A DNA stretch of 64,000 nt. Source: Marinifilum breve. GTDB lineage: Bacteria; Bacteroidota; Bacteroidia; Bacteroidales; Marinifilaceae. Positions 7,633-15,857 of the stretch are shown piece by piece (positions within the stretch are counted from its first letter, which is position 1; every line of letters begins with the position of its first letter). The stretch covers positions 682,001 to 746,000 of the forward strand of contig NZ_QFLI01000002.1 of assembly GCF_003202155.1 (NCBI RefSeq), given 5' to 3'. The translations under genes and the position numbers were made by a program. A model generated the notes under the pieces. It was not told the origin of the DNA and ran no database searches. It was given only the letters and a program-made list of their open reading frames with translations.

Positions 7633-8430
7633 TTAATTGCTAATCTCTCTGATTAGCTCCTTGCAGGCGTCGCCAGGAGAATCTTGTTTCATAAAGTATT
7701 CGCCCATCAGGAATGCTTGAAATCCTTTATCTCTCATTTCTTTTACGATATCTGAGTTACTTAAGCCACTCTCTGCCACGCGAATCATATCTTCAGGTAA
7801 CTTGCTGGCCAGTTGAATGGATTTATCGGTATCAACAGCAAATGTCTTTAGATTTCGGTTGTTAATTCCTACCAAATCGACAAACTTGTTTACATGAGCA
7901 AGTTCTGATTCATCGTGTAGTTCCAACAATACTTCCATACCCAACTCCTTTGCCAGAAAAGCAAAATCCTTACAACGCTGTGGCGTTAGAATGGCTGCAA
8001 TCAGAAGAATTACATCTGCTCCCATTGCTTTCGATTGGTAAATCTGGTAAGGATCAACAATGAACTCTTTGCGCAGAAGTGGAATCTGTAATGTTTTTCT
8101 TGCAGTGTCAAAGTCTTCGGTCTTTGCGCCAAAGAAACTCTCATCCGTCAGTACCGAAACCATTGATGCACCAGCTAGTTGGTACTTTCCAACCACCTCA
8201 TCAGGAGTAGCATTTCCATTGATCACACCCTTTGAAGGAGATTGACGCTTGAATTCAGCAATCACACCTGAAGCACCTGCTTTCGTGATTGATTCCTTAG
8301 CAGAATAGCATTTGCGTTTGAAATTCTCCTCGCTCATCACCTGGTAAATAGGCTGCTTCATCTTTTGAACAGCAACTTCAGACAATTTCTTCTCAACGAT
8401 TCGATCTAATATATTTGGTTTTGCACTCAT
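7633..8430 (-). CDS. trpC: Indole-3-glycerol-phosphate synthase
   Basis: This 265-residue TIM barrel closes the ring of CdRP to indole-3-glycerol phosphate. The signature IAEFKRQSPSKG (57-68) carries the catalytic lysine, and VGINNRNLKTFAVD and VAESGLSN follow as expected. It is a stand-alone TrpC (no TrpF fusion as in E. coli), separated from trpD by 3 nt, so the two are translationally linked. Confidence 0.95.
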   Translation of the reverse strand: MSAKPNILDRIVEKKLSEVAVQKMKQPIYQVMSEENFKRKCYSAKESITKAGASGVIAEFKRQSPSKGVINGNATPDEVVGKYQLAGASMVSVLTDESFFGAKTEDFDTARKTLQIPLLRKEFIVDPYQIYQSKAMGADVILLIAAILTPQRCKDFAFLAKELGMEVLLELHDESELAHVNKFVDLVGINNRNLKTFAVDTDKSIQLASKLPEDMIRVAESGLSNSDIVKEMRDKGFQAFLMGEYFMKQDSPGDACKELIREISN

Positions 8431-8433
8431 CTT

Positions 8434-9426
8434 CTACTTCGTTAATTTCTTCAACACCTCATATGCCTTTCCAGATTCTAAAGACTCAGTCGCTCTTGCC
8501 ATTGCATCTCCCCTGCTAATTTCAGGATGCAGACAGTGAATTGCCAATCCTGCATTTCGAGTAACCACGGCATTCTGCGCATCGGTTCCTTCTCCTTTTA
8601 GAATATCTGTAAATATCTTAGCTGCCTGTGCTACACTTTCTCCACCATGCAATTCAGTAGGATCTAATTTTCTATAGCCCAAATCTTCTGGCTCCAACAA
8701 CTCTTCCATTCCATTTCCAATCAGTTTTACCTTATCGGTTAATGAAACCTCATCGTATCCATCAATACCATGAATGATGGTGTATTTTGAATCGGTTTGT
8801 TGTAATAGATACTGGTACAAACGTGCCAACTCCAAATCGAACACTCCTACAATTTGATGCTTAGGTCGAGATGGATTCACCAAGGGTCCCAGCATGTTAA
8901 AGAAAGTTCGTACTCCCAAGTTACGACGAATTGGAGCAATATTCTTCATGGCAGGATTGAATATTGGCGCATGCAAAAAACAAATACCCGCTTTGCCCAA
9001 ATCTCTTTTCAGATCTTCTTCCTTGCTTTTAAACTGGTAGCCTAATTCTTCCATCACATTTGAAGAGCCACTTAATGAAGAAACGCCGTAGTTCCCGTGT
9101 TTGGTAACCATTTCGCCTGCTCCTGCCACAACAAATGATGCTAAGGTTGATATATTAAAGGTATTCTTGCCATCGCCACCTGTTCCACACAAATCAACTC
9201 CATTGTATTCCGACAAATCAACAGGAATTCCAAGCTCTAGTAATGCCTCACGAAAACCGGTCAGCTCTTCTACGGTAATGCTACGCATCATGAAAACCGT
9301 TAGAAAAGAGGTGATTTGAAATTCATTGAATTCCCCTTTGGTAATCTGAATCAGAACCTCCTTGGCTTCTTCCCTTTTCAGACTCTTGTGTTCGAATAGG
9401 TGTTGTAGTATATTGCGCATTTTCAA
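8434..9426 (-). CDS. trpD: Anthranilate phosphoribosyltransferase
   Basis: This 330-residue enzyme transfers phosphoribose from PRPP to anthranilate. The PRPP and Mg-binding loop GTGGDG (81-86), NIST, and KHGNYGVSSLSGSSNVMEELG (109-129) are all intact. It is a stand-alone TrpD, not fused to TrpG. It starts 120 bp after trpG, and that gap holds a CAAGT-rich repeat. Confidence 0.95.
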   Translation of the reverse strand: MKMRNILQHLFEHKSLKREEAKEVLIQITKGEFNEFQITSFLTVFMMRSITVEELTGFREALLELGIPVDLSEYNGVDLCGTGGDGKNTFNISTLASFVVAGAGEMVTKHGNYGVSSLSGSSNVMEELGYQFKSKEEDLKRDLGKAGICFLHAPIFNPAMKNIAPIRRNLGVRTFFNMLGPLVNPSRPKHQIVGVFDLELARLYQYLLQQTDSKYTIIHGIDGYDEVSLTDKVKLIGNGMEELLEPEDLGYRKLDPTELHGGESVAQAAKIFTDILKGEGTDAQNAVVTRNAGLAIHCLHPEISRGDAMARATESLESGKAYEVLKKLTK

Positions 9427-9470
9427 TTATTTATCTTTGATTTAAATCTTATTCTCTGTTCTCTTTTGAT

Positions 9471-9546
9471 CCAGCTTCAAGTCTCAAGTCACAAGTTTCA
9501 AGTTTATAAAACCTGATCTTGGAGCTTGAAGCTTGTAACTTGAAGC
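9471..9546. repeat. CAAGT-type inverted repeat between trpG and trpD
   Basis: The segment consists of repeated CAAGT/ACTTG units (AGCTTCAAGTCTCAAGTC, then TTGAAGCTTGTAACTTGAAG) that can fold into a long imperfect hairpin. Related sequence occurs at 13625-13690 and 40229-40245, always intergenic. Confidence 0.5.
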
Positions 9547-10116
9547 TTATTTTGCCAGCCAATTCTCAATCATTTTCATTCCTTCAGGCGTTAGAACCGA
9601 TTCAGGATGAAACTGAACACCTTCTACATCGTACTCTTTGTGACGAATTCCCATGATTGCACCTTCCGAATCACGACAAGTAATTTCCAGACAATCAGGC
9701 AAACCCTTTTCAACCACATTCCACGAGTGATATCTGGCTGCTTTAAATTCCTGATCAATTCCTTTTAAAACTCCTTGATCAGATGCAGTTCTGAATACCG
9801 AAGTTGCTACCCCATGATAAACCTTATTCAAATTCTCAATGCTACCACCAAATACCTCTGCAATAGCTTGTTCTCCCAAGCAAACTCCTAAAATGGATTT
9901 TGTAGCAGCATACTCTTTAATCAAGTCTTTCAGAATGCCAGCTTCATCAGGAATACCTGGTCCTGGCGACAATAAGATCTTATCGTACTTGGCTACTTCT
10001 TTCAGTTCAATTTCCCTATTTCTGTAAACTTCAATATCATCAGCTCCCAGCTTTCGCAGATATTCAACCAAATTATAGGTGAACGAATCGTAATTATCTA
10101 ATACCAAAATTTTCAT
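9547..10116 (-). CDS. trpG: Anthranilate synthase component II (glutamine amidotransferase)
   Basis: This 189-residue class I amidotransferase supplies ammonia to TrpE. The triad is visible: Cys79 in GVCLGEQ, His170 and Glu172 in VQFHPES. The His usually following CLG in TrpG/PabA is Glu here (CLGEQ), a small deviation outside the triad. It follows trpE by 3 nt, which supports a TrpE-TrpG pair. A role in folate synthesis (PabA) is also possible, since one amidotransferase sometimes serves both. Confidence 0.93.
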   Translation of the reverse strand: MKILVLDNYDSFTYNLVEYLRKLGADDIEVYRNREIELKEVAKYDKILLSPGPGIPDEAGILKDLIKEYAATKSILGVCLGEQAIAEVFGGSIENLNKVYHGVATSVFRTASDQGVLKGIDQEFKAARYHSWNVVEKGLPDCLEITCRDSEGAIMGIRHKEYDVEGVQFHPESVLTPEGMKMIENWLAK

Positions 10117-10119
10117 AGT

Positions 10120-11520
10120 CTAAATATTTTGTGCCAATTCCATTGCTTTACGCAAAGCTGCCAGCTTGTTACTAACCTCGTTTAATTCACTTTCTTCGCT
10201 TGATTTCTCAACCACTCCTGCGCCAGCCTGATAGTACAATGTATTGTTCTTGCTTAAGAAACTACGAATCATTATGGCTTGGTTTACTTCTCCGTTAAAC
10301 CCTAAAGATCCAATACATCCACCATAGAAACCACGTGCTGTTGGCTCATACTGATCAATCAATTGCATAGCTCTGTATTTTGGTGCTCCTGATAAGGTAC
10401 CTGCAGGGAAAGTATCTCCCATCAACTGGAAAGGATTATAATCATCAGATAATTCGCCAGAAACTTTAGATACCAAGTGAATTACATGTGAGAAATATTG
10501 TACTTCTCTGAATGTCTCTACTTTAATATTTTGTGCATCACGACTCAAATCATTTCGGGCCAGATCCACCAACATTACATGTTCGCTTTGCTCCTTTTCA
10601 TCATTCAGCAGTTCCTCGGCCAAAGCTGCATCTTTTACTGCATCGCCAGTTCGTCTAAAGGTTCCTGCAATTGGGTGAATGTATGCTTTCTTGTTCTTGA
10701 TTTCGATTTGAGCCTCAGGTGAAGACCCCATAATTCGGTACGATCCGTAATCGAAATAGAACAAATAAGGCGATGGATTAATTGATCGAAGTGCACGATA
10801 CAAGTTAAAATCATCCCCTTTATAATCATGAGAAAACTGTCTGGAAAGAACAATTTGAAAAACATCTCCTCTTCTGCAATGTTGCTTTCCTTTGCTTACC
10901 ATATCCATGTAGGCTTGGTCGTCCATATTCGATTGCTCCTGTCCTTCCAATGAGAAAGTAAAAGCAGGTAGAGTTCTGTTTCTCAACAAATCAGACACCT
11001 CACGAATTCTGGATTCATTTCCATTCTCAACCAACTCAATTATCTTCAAGGTATTGTTAAAGTGGTTTACCTCAATAATAAAGCGATAAAGAGAATAGCG
11101 CATTTGTGGAATTCCAGATTGTTTTTTATCTGTATTAAAGTCTAAATCCTCGAAAAAAGGAACAGAATCGTAAGCTGTATATCCAAAAAGAGCATTTGCC
11201 TTGGTCACATTCTCTTTGTCTTCCAAGTCGAACTGATTTACAAAAGCTTTCAAACGATCTGAAACAAACCTCTTGCCTTTTCCTTTGGCATCAATAACTT
11301 GCTTATTACCAAAAACCTCCTCAATCAAATCACCATCTTTTAATTGAATGGTAGCAATTGGTTCCAGCGCAATAAAGGAACTTGCATTTTCAGGACTGTG
11401 GTAATCCGAACTTTCCAATAGAATTGCTCCAGGAAAGCGATCTCGAAGCTTTAGGTACATACTCACTGGTGTGATTACATCGGCAAGCATTTCTTTCTTC
11501 AGGTATTTAAATTTTATCAT
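10120..11520 (-). CDS. trpE: Anthranilate synthase component I
   Basis: This 466-residue chorismate-utilising enzyme makes anthranilate with TrpG. The N-terminal LLESSDYH (34-41) is the tryptophan feedback-inhibition motif, so allosteric control is expected. The catalytic C-terminal part has NPSPYLFYFDYG, MGSSPEAQI, IAGTFRRT, DLARNDLSRDA and GTLSGAPKYRAMQLI. It is the first gene of the trp operon, preceded by an attenuator and a Trp-rich leader peptide, so it is controlled at both transcription and activity levels. Confidence 0.96.
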   Translation of the reverse strand: MIKFKYLKKEMLADVITPVSMYLKLRDRFPGAILLESSDYHSPENASSFIALEPIATIQLKDGDLIEEVFGNKQVIDAKGKGKRFVSDRLKAFVNQFDLEDKENVTKANALFGYTAYDSVPFFEDLDFNTDKKQSGIPQMRYSLYRFIIEVNHFNNTLKIIELVENGNESRIREVSDLLRNRTLPAFTFSLEGQEQSNMDDQAYMDMVSKGKQHCRRGDVFQIVLSRQFSHDYKGDDFNLYRALRSINPSPYLFYFDYGSYRIMGSSPEAQIEIKNKKAYIHPIAGTFRRTGDAVKDAALAEELLNDEKEQSEHVMLVDLARNDLSRDAQNIKVETFREVQYFSHVIHLVSKVSGELSDDYNPFQLMGDTFPAGTLSGAPKYRAMQLIDQYEPTARGFYGGCIGSLGFNGEVNQAIMIRSFLSKNNTLYYQAGAGVVEKSSEESELNEVSNKLAALRKAMELAQNI

Positions 11521-11546
11521 GACTAATAGTTATTTCAGGATTGGTT

Positions 11547-11585
11547 TAAAAAAAAAGCGGCCTACTGAGTTTCAGTAGGCCGCTT
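11547..11585 (-). terminator. trp operon attenuator terminator
   Basis: The arms 11555-11568 and 11572-11585 are perfectly complementary over 14 bp (AAGCGGCCTACTGA on the minus strand's first arm) with a 3-nt loop. Nine T residues follow on the minus strand. It lies between the trp leader ORF and trpE and so must be read through for operon expression. Confidence 0.9.
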
Positions 11586-11609
11586 GCTTTATCTTTTCTT
11601 TCGTTGATT

Positions 11610-11696
11610 TTAGCACATAGGGAGGACACTTCCGCTCATGGTATTTGAGAGATTACAGATGTGCCACCACCAATATTTGCTATTCAATCCGAACAT
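11610..11696 (-). CDS. trpL: trp leader peptide (28 aa, three consecutive Trp codons)
   Basis: The minus-strand ORF begins MFGLNSKYWWWHIC and ends VLPMC-stop. Codons 9-11 are TGG TGG TGG (11672-11664). It starts about 20 nt after a consensus promoter and ends about 25 nt before the terminator hairpin, the usual layout of ribosome-mediated attenuation. GCACAT (11664-11659) can pair with ATGTGC (11621-11616) as a 1:2 pause hairpin spanning control codons and stop. I could not identify a convincing anti-terminator for the 14-bp terminator. A trp-leader RNA motif has been reported from Bacteroidetes (Bacteroid-trp motif, from memory). Confidence 0.85.
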   Translation of the reverse strand: MFGLNSKYWWWHICNLSNTMSGSVLPMC

Positions 11697-11718
11697 TAAT
11701 TTTTGTTTTTTGTCTGTA

Positions 11719-11751
11719 CAAATCTAAAGAATTATTTTTTCAAATTCCAAA
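11719..11751 (-). promoter_or_regulatory. trp operon promoter
   Basis: On the minus strand TTTG (11751-11748), a 21-nt spacer and TAGATTTG (11726-11719) match the Bacteroidota consensus. Transcription would start about 15 nt before the leader ATG at 11696. Confidence 0.7.
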
Positions 11752-12076
11752 TACATTTTTTCATTCCCCCTTAAATTCACACCTGTTAACACCTCTGTAT
11801 CCCTTATAAACATTAGACTTCAAAGCCTATATGTTTTTTTTGTTAATTTTTTAAATTCAGATTTGATTTTAAGATCATCTCCATAATACCCTTCTAGGGA
11901 AGGGGTGCCATTGTTAAAAGTCATAATTTTCACAAATTACCCCCATAATCCAATAGTCATTATAGAAAAATAATTTTTCTTTTAAAAAGCCCTGAAAAAC
12001 CCCATTTTACTGACAAAAGAGCAATTTACATTCACTTACACAAACGTTAACGAATCATTAAGTAAACTCATTTTAA
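11752..12076. other. Divergent intergenic region between trp and Phe/Tyr operons
   Basis: No gene is seen here. It is strongly A+T-rich with poly-T tracts. It contains a partial copy of the repeat ACCCTTCTAGGGAAGG at about 11887-11905 (family R3), and CACAAACGTTAACG near 12042. No further promoter is evident. Confidence 0.4.
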
Positions 12077-12107
12077 TTTGCAGGTAAAAAATTAATTCAT
12101 ACATTTG
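12077..12107 (+). promoter_or_regulatory. Promoter of the Phe/Tyr-aromatic operon
   Basis: TTTG (12077-12080), a 19-nt spacer and TACATTTG (12100-12107) form a perfect Bacteroidota promoter. The predicted transcript starts near 12114, 20 nt before leader peptide 1. Confidence 0.8.
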
Positions 12108-12133
12108 ACACAGAATTAACGCACAAAACAGCG

Positions 12134-12202
12134 ATGAAAACAGTAACTACATACATTTCTAATTTTTATTTTTTCTGGTTTTACTTTTATCCAACAAGAT
12201 AA
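12134..12202 (+). CDS. Phe/Tyr attenuator leader peptide 1 (22 aa)
   Basis: The ORF begins MKTVTTYISN and continues FYFFWFYFYPTR-stop. The run of nine consecutive aromatic codons holds five Phe, three Tyr and one Trp. The stop codon is followed at once by GGGCAAGA, the anti-terminator arm, so a ribosome at the stop would mask it and a ribosome stalled in the aromatic run would leave it free. This is classic attenuator logic sensing Phe and Tyr. Confidence 0.88.
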   Translation: MKTVTTYISNFYFFWFYFYPTR

Positions 12203-12274
12203 GGGCAAGAATTGATATGTAGTAATACGAAGAAATAAATCAAAGGTCTTGCCCAACAGGTAAGACCTTTTTTT
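12203..12274 (+). promoter_or_regulatory. Attenuator 1: anti-terminator and terminator
   Basis: The terminator is AAAGGTCTT (12242-12250) paired with AAGACCTTT (12262-12270), followed by a T-run to 12274. The alternative pairing is GGGCAAGA (12203-12210) with TCTTGCCC (12247-12254), 8 perfect bp that overlap the 5' terminator arm. The two structures exclude each other. Confidence 0.85.
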
Positions 12275-12291
12275 ATACAATATTTTGAAGA

Positions 12292-12375
12292 ATGAGTAAC
12301 AAAGCATTTACATACCGATTTTACTTTTATTATTTCTGGTTTATCACAAATCGGGCGGGATGCCTTATACCATAA
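12292..12375 (+). CDS. Phe/Tyr attenuator leader peptide 2 (27 aa)
   Basis: The ORF begins MSNKAFTYR, then FYFYYFWF, then ITNRAGCLIP-stop. Eight consecutive aromatic codons (four Phe, three Tyr, one Trp) form the control region. The anti-terminator arm (12354-12361) lies inside the ORF, 9 nt after the last aromatic codon, so translation through it would disrupt the anti-terminator. It lies directly downstream of attenuator 1 in the same transcript. Confidence 0.87.
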   Translation: MSNKAFTYRFYFYYFWFITNRAGCLIP

Positions 12376-12427
12376 CTCAAGTAAAAAGTATAAAAGATCC
12401 TGCCTAATTAGAGCAGGATTTTTTTTT
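12354..12427 (+). promoter_or_regulatory. Attenuator 2: anti-terminator and terminator
   Basis: The terminator is ATCCTGC (12397-12403) paired with GCAGGAT (12413-12419), extended by A/T pairs and followed by a T-run to 12427. The alternative pairing is GGCGGGAT (12354-12361) with ATCCTGCC (12397-12404), 8 bp with one G-U. The architecture copies attenuator 1 with different primary sequence. Confidence 0.83.
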
Positions 12428-12465
12428 GAATATGACCAAAACCAAAATTTTAACAAACAATAGAA

Positions 12466-13620
12466 ATGATTCAACCAGCTAACAGAACCCAAGTAATTAA
12501 AGAGTACTACTTCTCATTAAAACTGAAGGAGATTGCTCGCATGAACGAGGGTGAAGTAAAAGTTCTAAACCTTGGAATTGGAGATCCGGATATGACTCCT
12601 TCTGAAGATACCTGGAACTCTCTTAAGGAAGCATGTATACATCCAAAAAGTCATGGATATCAGTCATACCAAGGAATTCCTGCATTACGCAAAGGATTTT
12701 CGAACTGGTACAAAACTTATTTTGATGTGGATATCAATCCTGACAACGAGGTTCTTCCACTTATGGGATCAAAGGAAGGTATCATGATAACTTCTTTGGC
12801 TTACTTAAATGAAGGTGACGAAGTTTTAATTCCAGATCCATCCTATCCAACATATAAGTCGGTAACCAATTTGCTGGGAGGTAAAATCATTTCTTATCCG
12901 CTTTGCGAAGAGCAAAATTGGCAACCAGATCTTGATGAATTAGAAAAAAGAGATTTATCAAAGGTAAAAATCATGTGGATCAATTATCCACACATGCCAA
13001 CAGGAGCAAGAGCAAGCAAAGAATTATTAGAAAGAATTGTAGCATTTGGCAGAAAGCACAAAATCCTGATTGTTAATGACAATCCATACAGCTTTATCTT
13101 GAACGATCAGCCAATGAGTATCATAAGTATTGAAGGAGCCAAAGATTGTTGTCTGGAATTGAACTCATTAAGCAAATCGCACAATATGCCAGGTTGGAGA
13201 GTTGGGATGATCTGCGGAAGCAAAGACCTATTAGAACCTGTTTTAAAGGTAAAAACCAATATGGATTCTGGAATGTTCTACCCTGTACAACAAGCAGCGA
13301 TTAAAGCACTAAGTCAAGATAAAAGCTGGTACGAATCTATTAATCAAGTATACAAAACCAGAAGGGAATTGGTATTTTCATTAATGAAATTGATCAATTG
13401 CAAGCCAAGTCTAGATCAAAGTGGAATGTTTGTTTGGGCAGCTATTCCTGATCAGTACAAAGATTGTTACGAATTAAGTGATGAGATTTTAAAGCAAGCG
13501 AAAGTATTTATTACTCCTGGAGGAATTTTTGGAGAGCAAGGGAAAAGATATATCAGAGTCTCTCTTTGTAGCAGTGAATCTGTATTGAAAGAAGCAATAG
13601 ATAGAATTAAGAAAATGTAA
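12466..13620 (+). CDS. Class I/II aminotransferase, probably aromatic
   Basis: This 384-residue PLP aminotransferase of fold type I is the first structural gene after the tandem Phe/Tyr attenuators. Motifs are LGIGDPD (36-42), GYQSYQGIPALR (64-75), DPSYPTY, the NDNPYS aspartate at 205, and SLSKSHNMPGWRVGM with PLP-lysine 237. Homologues in Bacteroidota aro/phe/tyr operons are thought to transaminate phenylpyruvate, hydroxyphenylpyruvate or prephenate. Position and regulation support that here, but the exact substrate cannot be read from sequence. LL-diaminopimelate aminotransferases have similar motifs. Confidence 0.85.
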   Translation: MIQPANRTQVIKEYYFSLKLKEIARMNEGEVKVLNLGIGDPDMTPSEDTWNSLKEACIHPKSHGYQSYQGIPALRKGFSNWYKTYFDVDINPDNEVLPLMGSKEGIMITSLAYLNEGDEVLIPDPSYPTYKSVTNLLGGKIISYPLCEEQNWQPDLDELEKRDLSKVKIMWINYPHMPTGARASKELLERIVAFGRKHKILIVNDNPYSFILNDQPMSIISIEGAKDCCLELNSLSKSHNMPGWRVGMICGSKDLLEPVLKVKTNMDSGMFYPVQQAAIKALSQDKSWYESINQVYKTRRELVFSLMKLINCKPSLDQSGMFVWAAIPDQYKDCYELSDEILKQAKVFITPGGIFGEQGKRYIRVSLCSSESVLKEAIDRIKKM

Positions 13621-13624
13621 TTGG

Positions 13625-13690
13625 TAACAAGATTCAAGTCACAAGTAGCAAGTTCTTTTTTCTTGAAACTTGTAACAAGCAACTTGACAC
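13625..13690. repeat. CAAGT-type inverted repeat
   Basis: GATTCAAGTCACAAGTAGC pairs imperfectly with TTGAAACTTGTAACAAGC on the other side of a T-rich loop. It is the same class as 9471-9546 and fills the spacer before tyrA. Confidence 0.45.
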
Positions 13691-13705
13691 TATAAATAAA
13701 AAACA

Positions 13706-14602
13706 ATGATAGTTTCAGTTATAGGATTAGGATTAATTGGTGGCTCTATTGCTTTGGATTTAAAGCAAAGGGGATTTGCTGACAAGGTGATTGGGGTGGA
13801 CAATAATCCTATGCATGCACATCAAGCCAAAAAGTTGGGTATTGCAGATGAAATCCAGGATTTAAGAACTGCGGTTGAATCATCTCATTTGGTTATTCTT
13901 GCCATTCCGGTAAGTGCATGCCTAAAATCTCTACCGCAAATCATGGATATGGTAGATCAACAAATTGTAACAGATTTGGGATCGACCAAAGAACAATTGA
14001 TTGAATCAATAGCAAATCATCCAAAGAGAAAGCAATATGTTCCTGCTCACCCAATGGCGGGTACCGAATTCTCTGGTCCACAAGCGGCACACTCAGGATT
14101 GTTTGATGGCAAATGTTCTATCATTTGTAATCCTGAAGATTCGGATAAAGATGCGGTTAATGTGATTAGCGACATGTTCCATACTTTACAAATGCGATGC
14201 GTATACATGGATGCAGAGGTACACGATAGACAAACTGCCTATGTTTCTCACCTTTCGCATATCAGCGCATTCGCCTTGTCGCTAACCGTTTTGCAGAAGG
14301 AAAAGAAAGACAAGCACATTTTCGAATTGGCAAGTGGTGGTTTCGACTCTACTGTTCGATTGGCAAAAAGTTCTGCCGAAATGTGGACGCCAATCTTCCA
14401 TCAGAACAAAAAGAACATTGGGAAGGTTCTTCAAAAATACATCGATACGCTGCAACAGTTTAAAGATCGAATTGAGAATGATGACCATGAAGGTGTAGAT
14501 GATTTGATCAATGATGCCAATGACATTCGCAGAGTTTTAGATGAAAAAGAAAGAACTGAAGCTGAAACCATCAAGAATGCAAAAAGGATAAGAAGAGCCT
14601 GA
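13706..14602 (+). CDS. tyrA: Prephenate dehydrogenase
   Basis: This 298-residue enzyme converts prephenate to 4-hydroxyphenylpyruvate with NAD(P)+. The Rossmann motif GLGLIGGS (7-14) is N-terminal. The catalytic region contains AHPMAGTEFSGP and HDRQTAYVSHLSH. No chorismate mutase or ACT domain is attached; the mutase is provided by the next gene. It sits in the Phe/Tyr-attenuated operon. Confidence 0.94.
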   Translation: MIVSVIGLGLIGGSIALDLKQRGFADKVIGVDNNPMHAHQAKKLGIADEIQDLRTAVESSHLVILAIPVSACLKSLPQIMDMVDQQIVTDLGSTKEQLIESIANHPKRKQYVPAHPMAGTEFSGPQAAHSGLFDGKCSIICNPEDSDKDAVNVISDMFHTLQMRCVYMDAEVHDRQTAYVSHLSHISAFALSLTVLQKEKKDKHIFELASGGFDSTVRLAKSSAEMWTPIFHQNKKNIGKVLQKYIDTLQQFKDRIENDDHEGVDDLINDANDIRRVLDEKERTEAETIKNAKRIRRA

Positions 14603-14685
14603 AAAGGATAAAATATCAAGGAATAAGTATAAAGAAATAAACCAAATTTTTAATCACTCGAGAAAAGAGTAAATATCAAAATAGC

Positions 14686-15774
14686 ATGAGCAAAAATTTA
14701 AAAATAGCAGAACTAAGTGCTTGGTCAATCGAAAATATAGACAGACCCTTAATTATTGGTGGTCCTTGTAGTGCAGAAACAGAAGAACAAGTGTTGGAAA
14801 CAGCAAGAGGAATTAAAGCAGCGGGAATTCCAATTTTCCGTGCAGGTATCTGGAAACCAAGAACTCGTCCGAATAGTTTCGAAGGAATTGGTGCACAAGG
14901 ATTAATCTGGCTGCAAAAAGTTAAGGCAGAAACCGGAATGTTAACTGCAACTGAGGTTGCCAACGCAAAACATGTTGAATTGGCCCTAGGTGCAGGAGTA
15001 GATATTCTTTGGATTGGAGCAAGAACCACTGTAAATCCTTTCGCCGTTCAGGAAATTGCTGATGCATTAAGAGGAAAAGACATTCCTGTATTGGTGAAAA
15101 ATCCTATTAACCCAGATTTAGAATTATGGATTGGTGCTATTGAGAGACTAAGTGCAGTTGGAATTACAAAATTGGCTGCAATTCACCGTGGATTCTCTAC
15201 TTACCAAAAGTTGAAGTACAGAAACGATCCGCAATGGCAGATTCCAATTGAGATGAAAAGAAGATTGCCAAACTTGCCAATGTTCTGCGATCCTAGCCAC
15301 ATTACTGGTGACAGAGCTTTCCTTGATGAAGTCACTCAAAAATCGATGGACTTGAACTACGAAGGTTTGATTATTGAATCACACTGCAAACCAGAAGAAG
15401 CTTGGAGTGATGCAAAACAACAGCTGACTCCTAAGTCACTTGAAGAACTTTTAGCTAACTTAGTGCTTCGTGATCCGGAAGCTGACAATGAAGTAATCAA
15501 TAATACACTTGGTGAATTGAGACACTTAATTGATGACTTCGATCAGAAACTGTTGGAATTATTGGAAAACAGAATGCAGGTTGCCAAAACAATTGGTCAT
15601 TACAAAAAAGAAAATAACATTACTGTATTACAAAATAAGCGTTGGGGACAGATTCTTGAAAAGAGCCTTGAAAACGGGAAGAAAAAAGGATTCAGTGAAC
15701 AATTTATTAATAATTTGTTCAAAGCAATTCATCAGGAATCAATTAACCAGCAGGAAGACATCATGAATTCGTAA
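14686..15774 (+). CDS. Bifunctional DAHP synthase (class I-beta) / chorismate mutase
   Basis: This 362-residue protein has an N-terminal KDO8P-synthase-like DAHP synthase (about 1-260; GGPCSAETEEQ, GIWKPRTRPNSFEG, FCDPSHITG, IIESHCKPEEAWSDAKQQLTP). A C-terminal AroQ-type chorismate mutase follows (about 270-350; LGELRHLIDDFDQKLLELL, NRM, VAKTIGHYKKE). In this enzyme class the mutase domain usually makes the synthase sensitive to prephenate. The fusion supplies both entry into the shikimate pathway and the Phe/Tyr branch point. A second, unrelated-class DAHP synthase lies at 35228-36274. Confidence 0.93.
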   Translation: MSKNLKIAELSAWSIENIDRPLIIGGPCSAETEEQVLETARGIKAAGIPIFRAGIWKPRTRPNSFEGIGAQGLIWLQKVKAETGMLTATEVANAKHVELALGAGVDILWIGARTTVNPFAVQEIADALRGKDIPVLVKNPINPDLELWIGAIERLSAVGITKLAAIHRGFSTYQKLKYRNDPQWQIPIEMKRRLPNLPMFCDPSHITGDRAFLDEVTQKSMDLNYEGLIIESHCKPEEAWSDAKQQLTPKSLEELLANLVLRDPEADNEVINNTLGELRHLIDDFDQKLLELLENRMQVAKTIGHYKKENNITVLQNKRWGQILEKSLENGKKKGFSEQFINNLFKAIHQESINQQEDIMNS

Positions 15775-15794
15775 CTTGAGATAAAAGAACTTAG

Positions 15795-15829
15795 ATATGA
15801 GAGTTAAGACATTTAATTCTCATATCTAT
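15795..15829. other. Intra-operonic hairpin before aroB
   Basis: AGATATGAGA and TCTCATATCT are perfect inverted 10-mers about 15 nt apart in the DAHPS-aroB gap. There is no T-run, so this is more likely an mRNA processing or stability element than a terminator. Confidence 0.4.
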
Positions 15830-15857
15830 CCTCTAAAATCTAACATCTATTTAAACA

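Noticed and set aside
4984-10722. Plus-strand ORFs of 60-120 codons across the trp genes
   Set aside because: All are antisense shadows of conserved minus-strand enzymes with no domain or start signal.
11590-11664. Classical 2:3 anti-terminator in the trp leader
   Set aside because: Only a 6-bp GAGCGG/CCGCTT pairing competes with a 14-bp terminator; too weak to annotate, though a 1:2 pairing is present.
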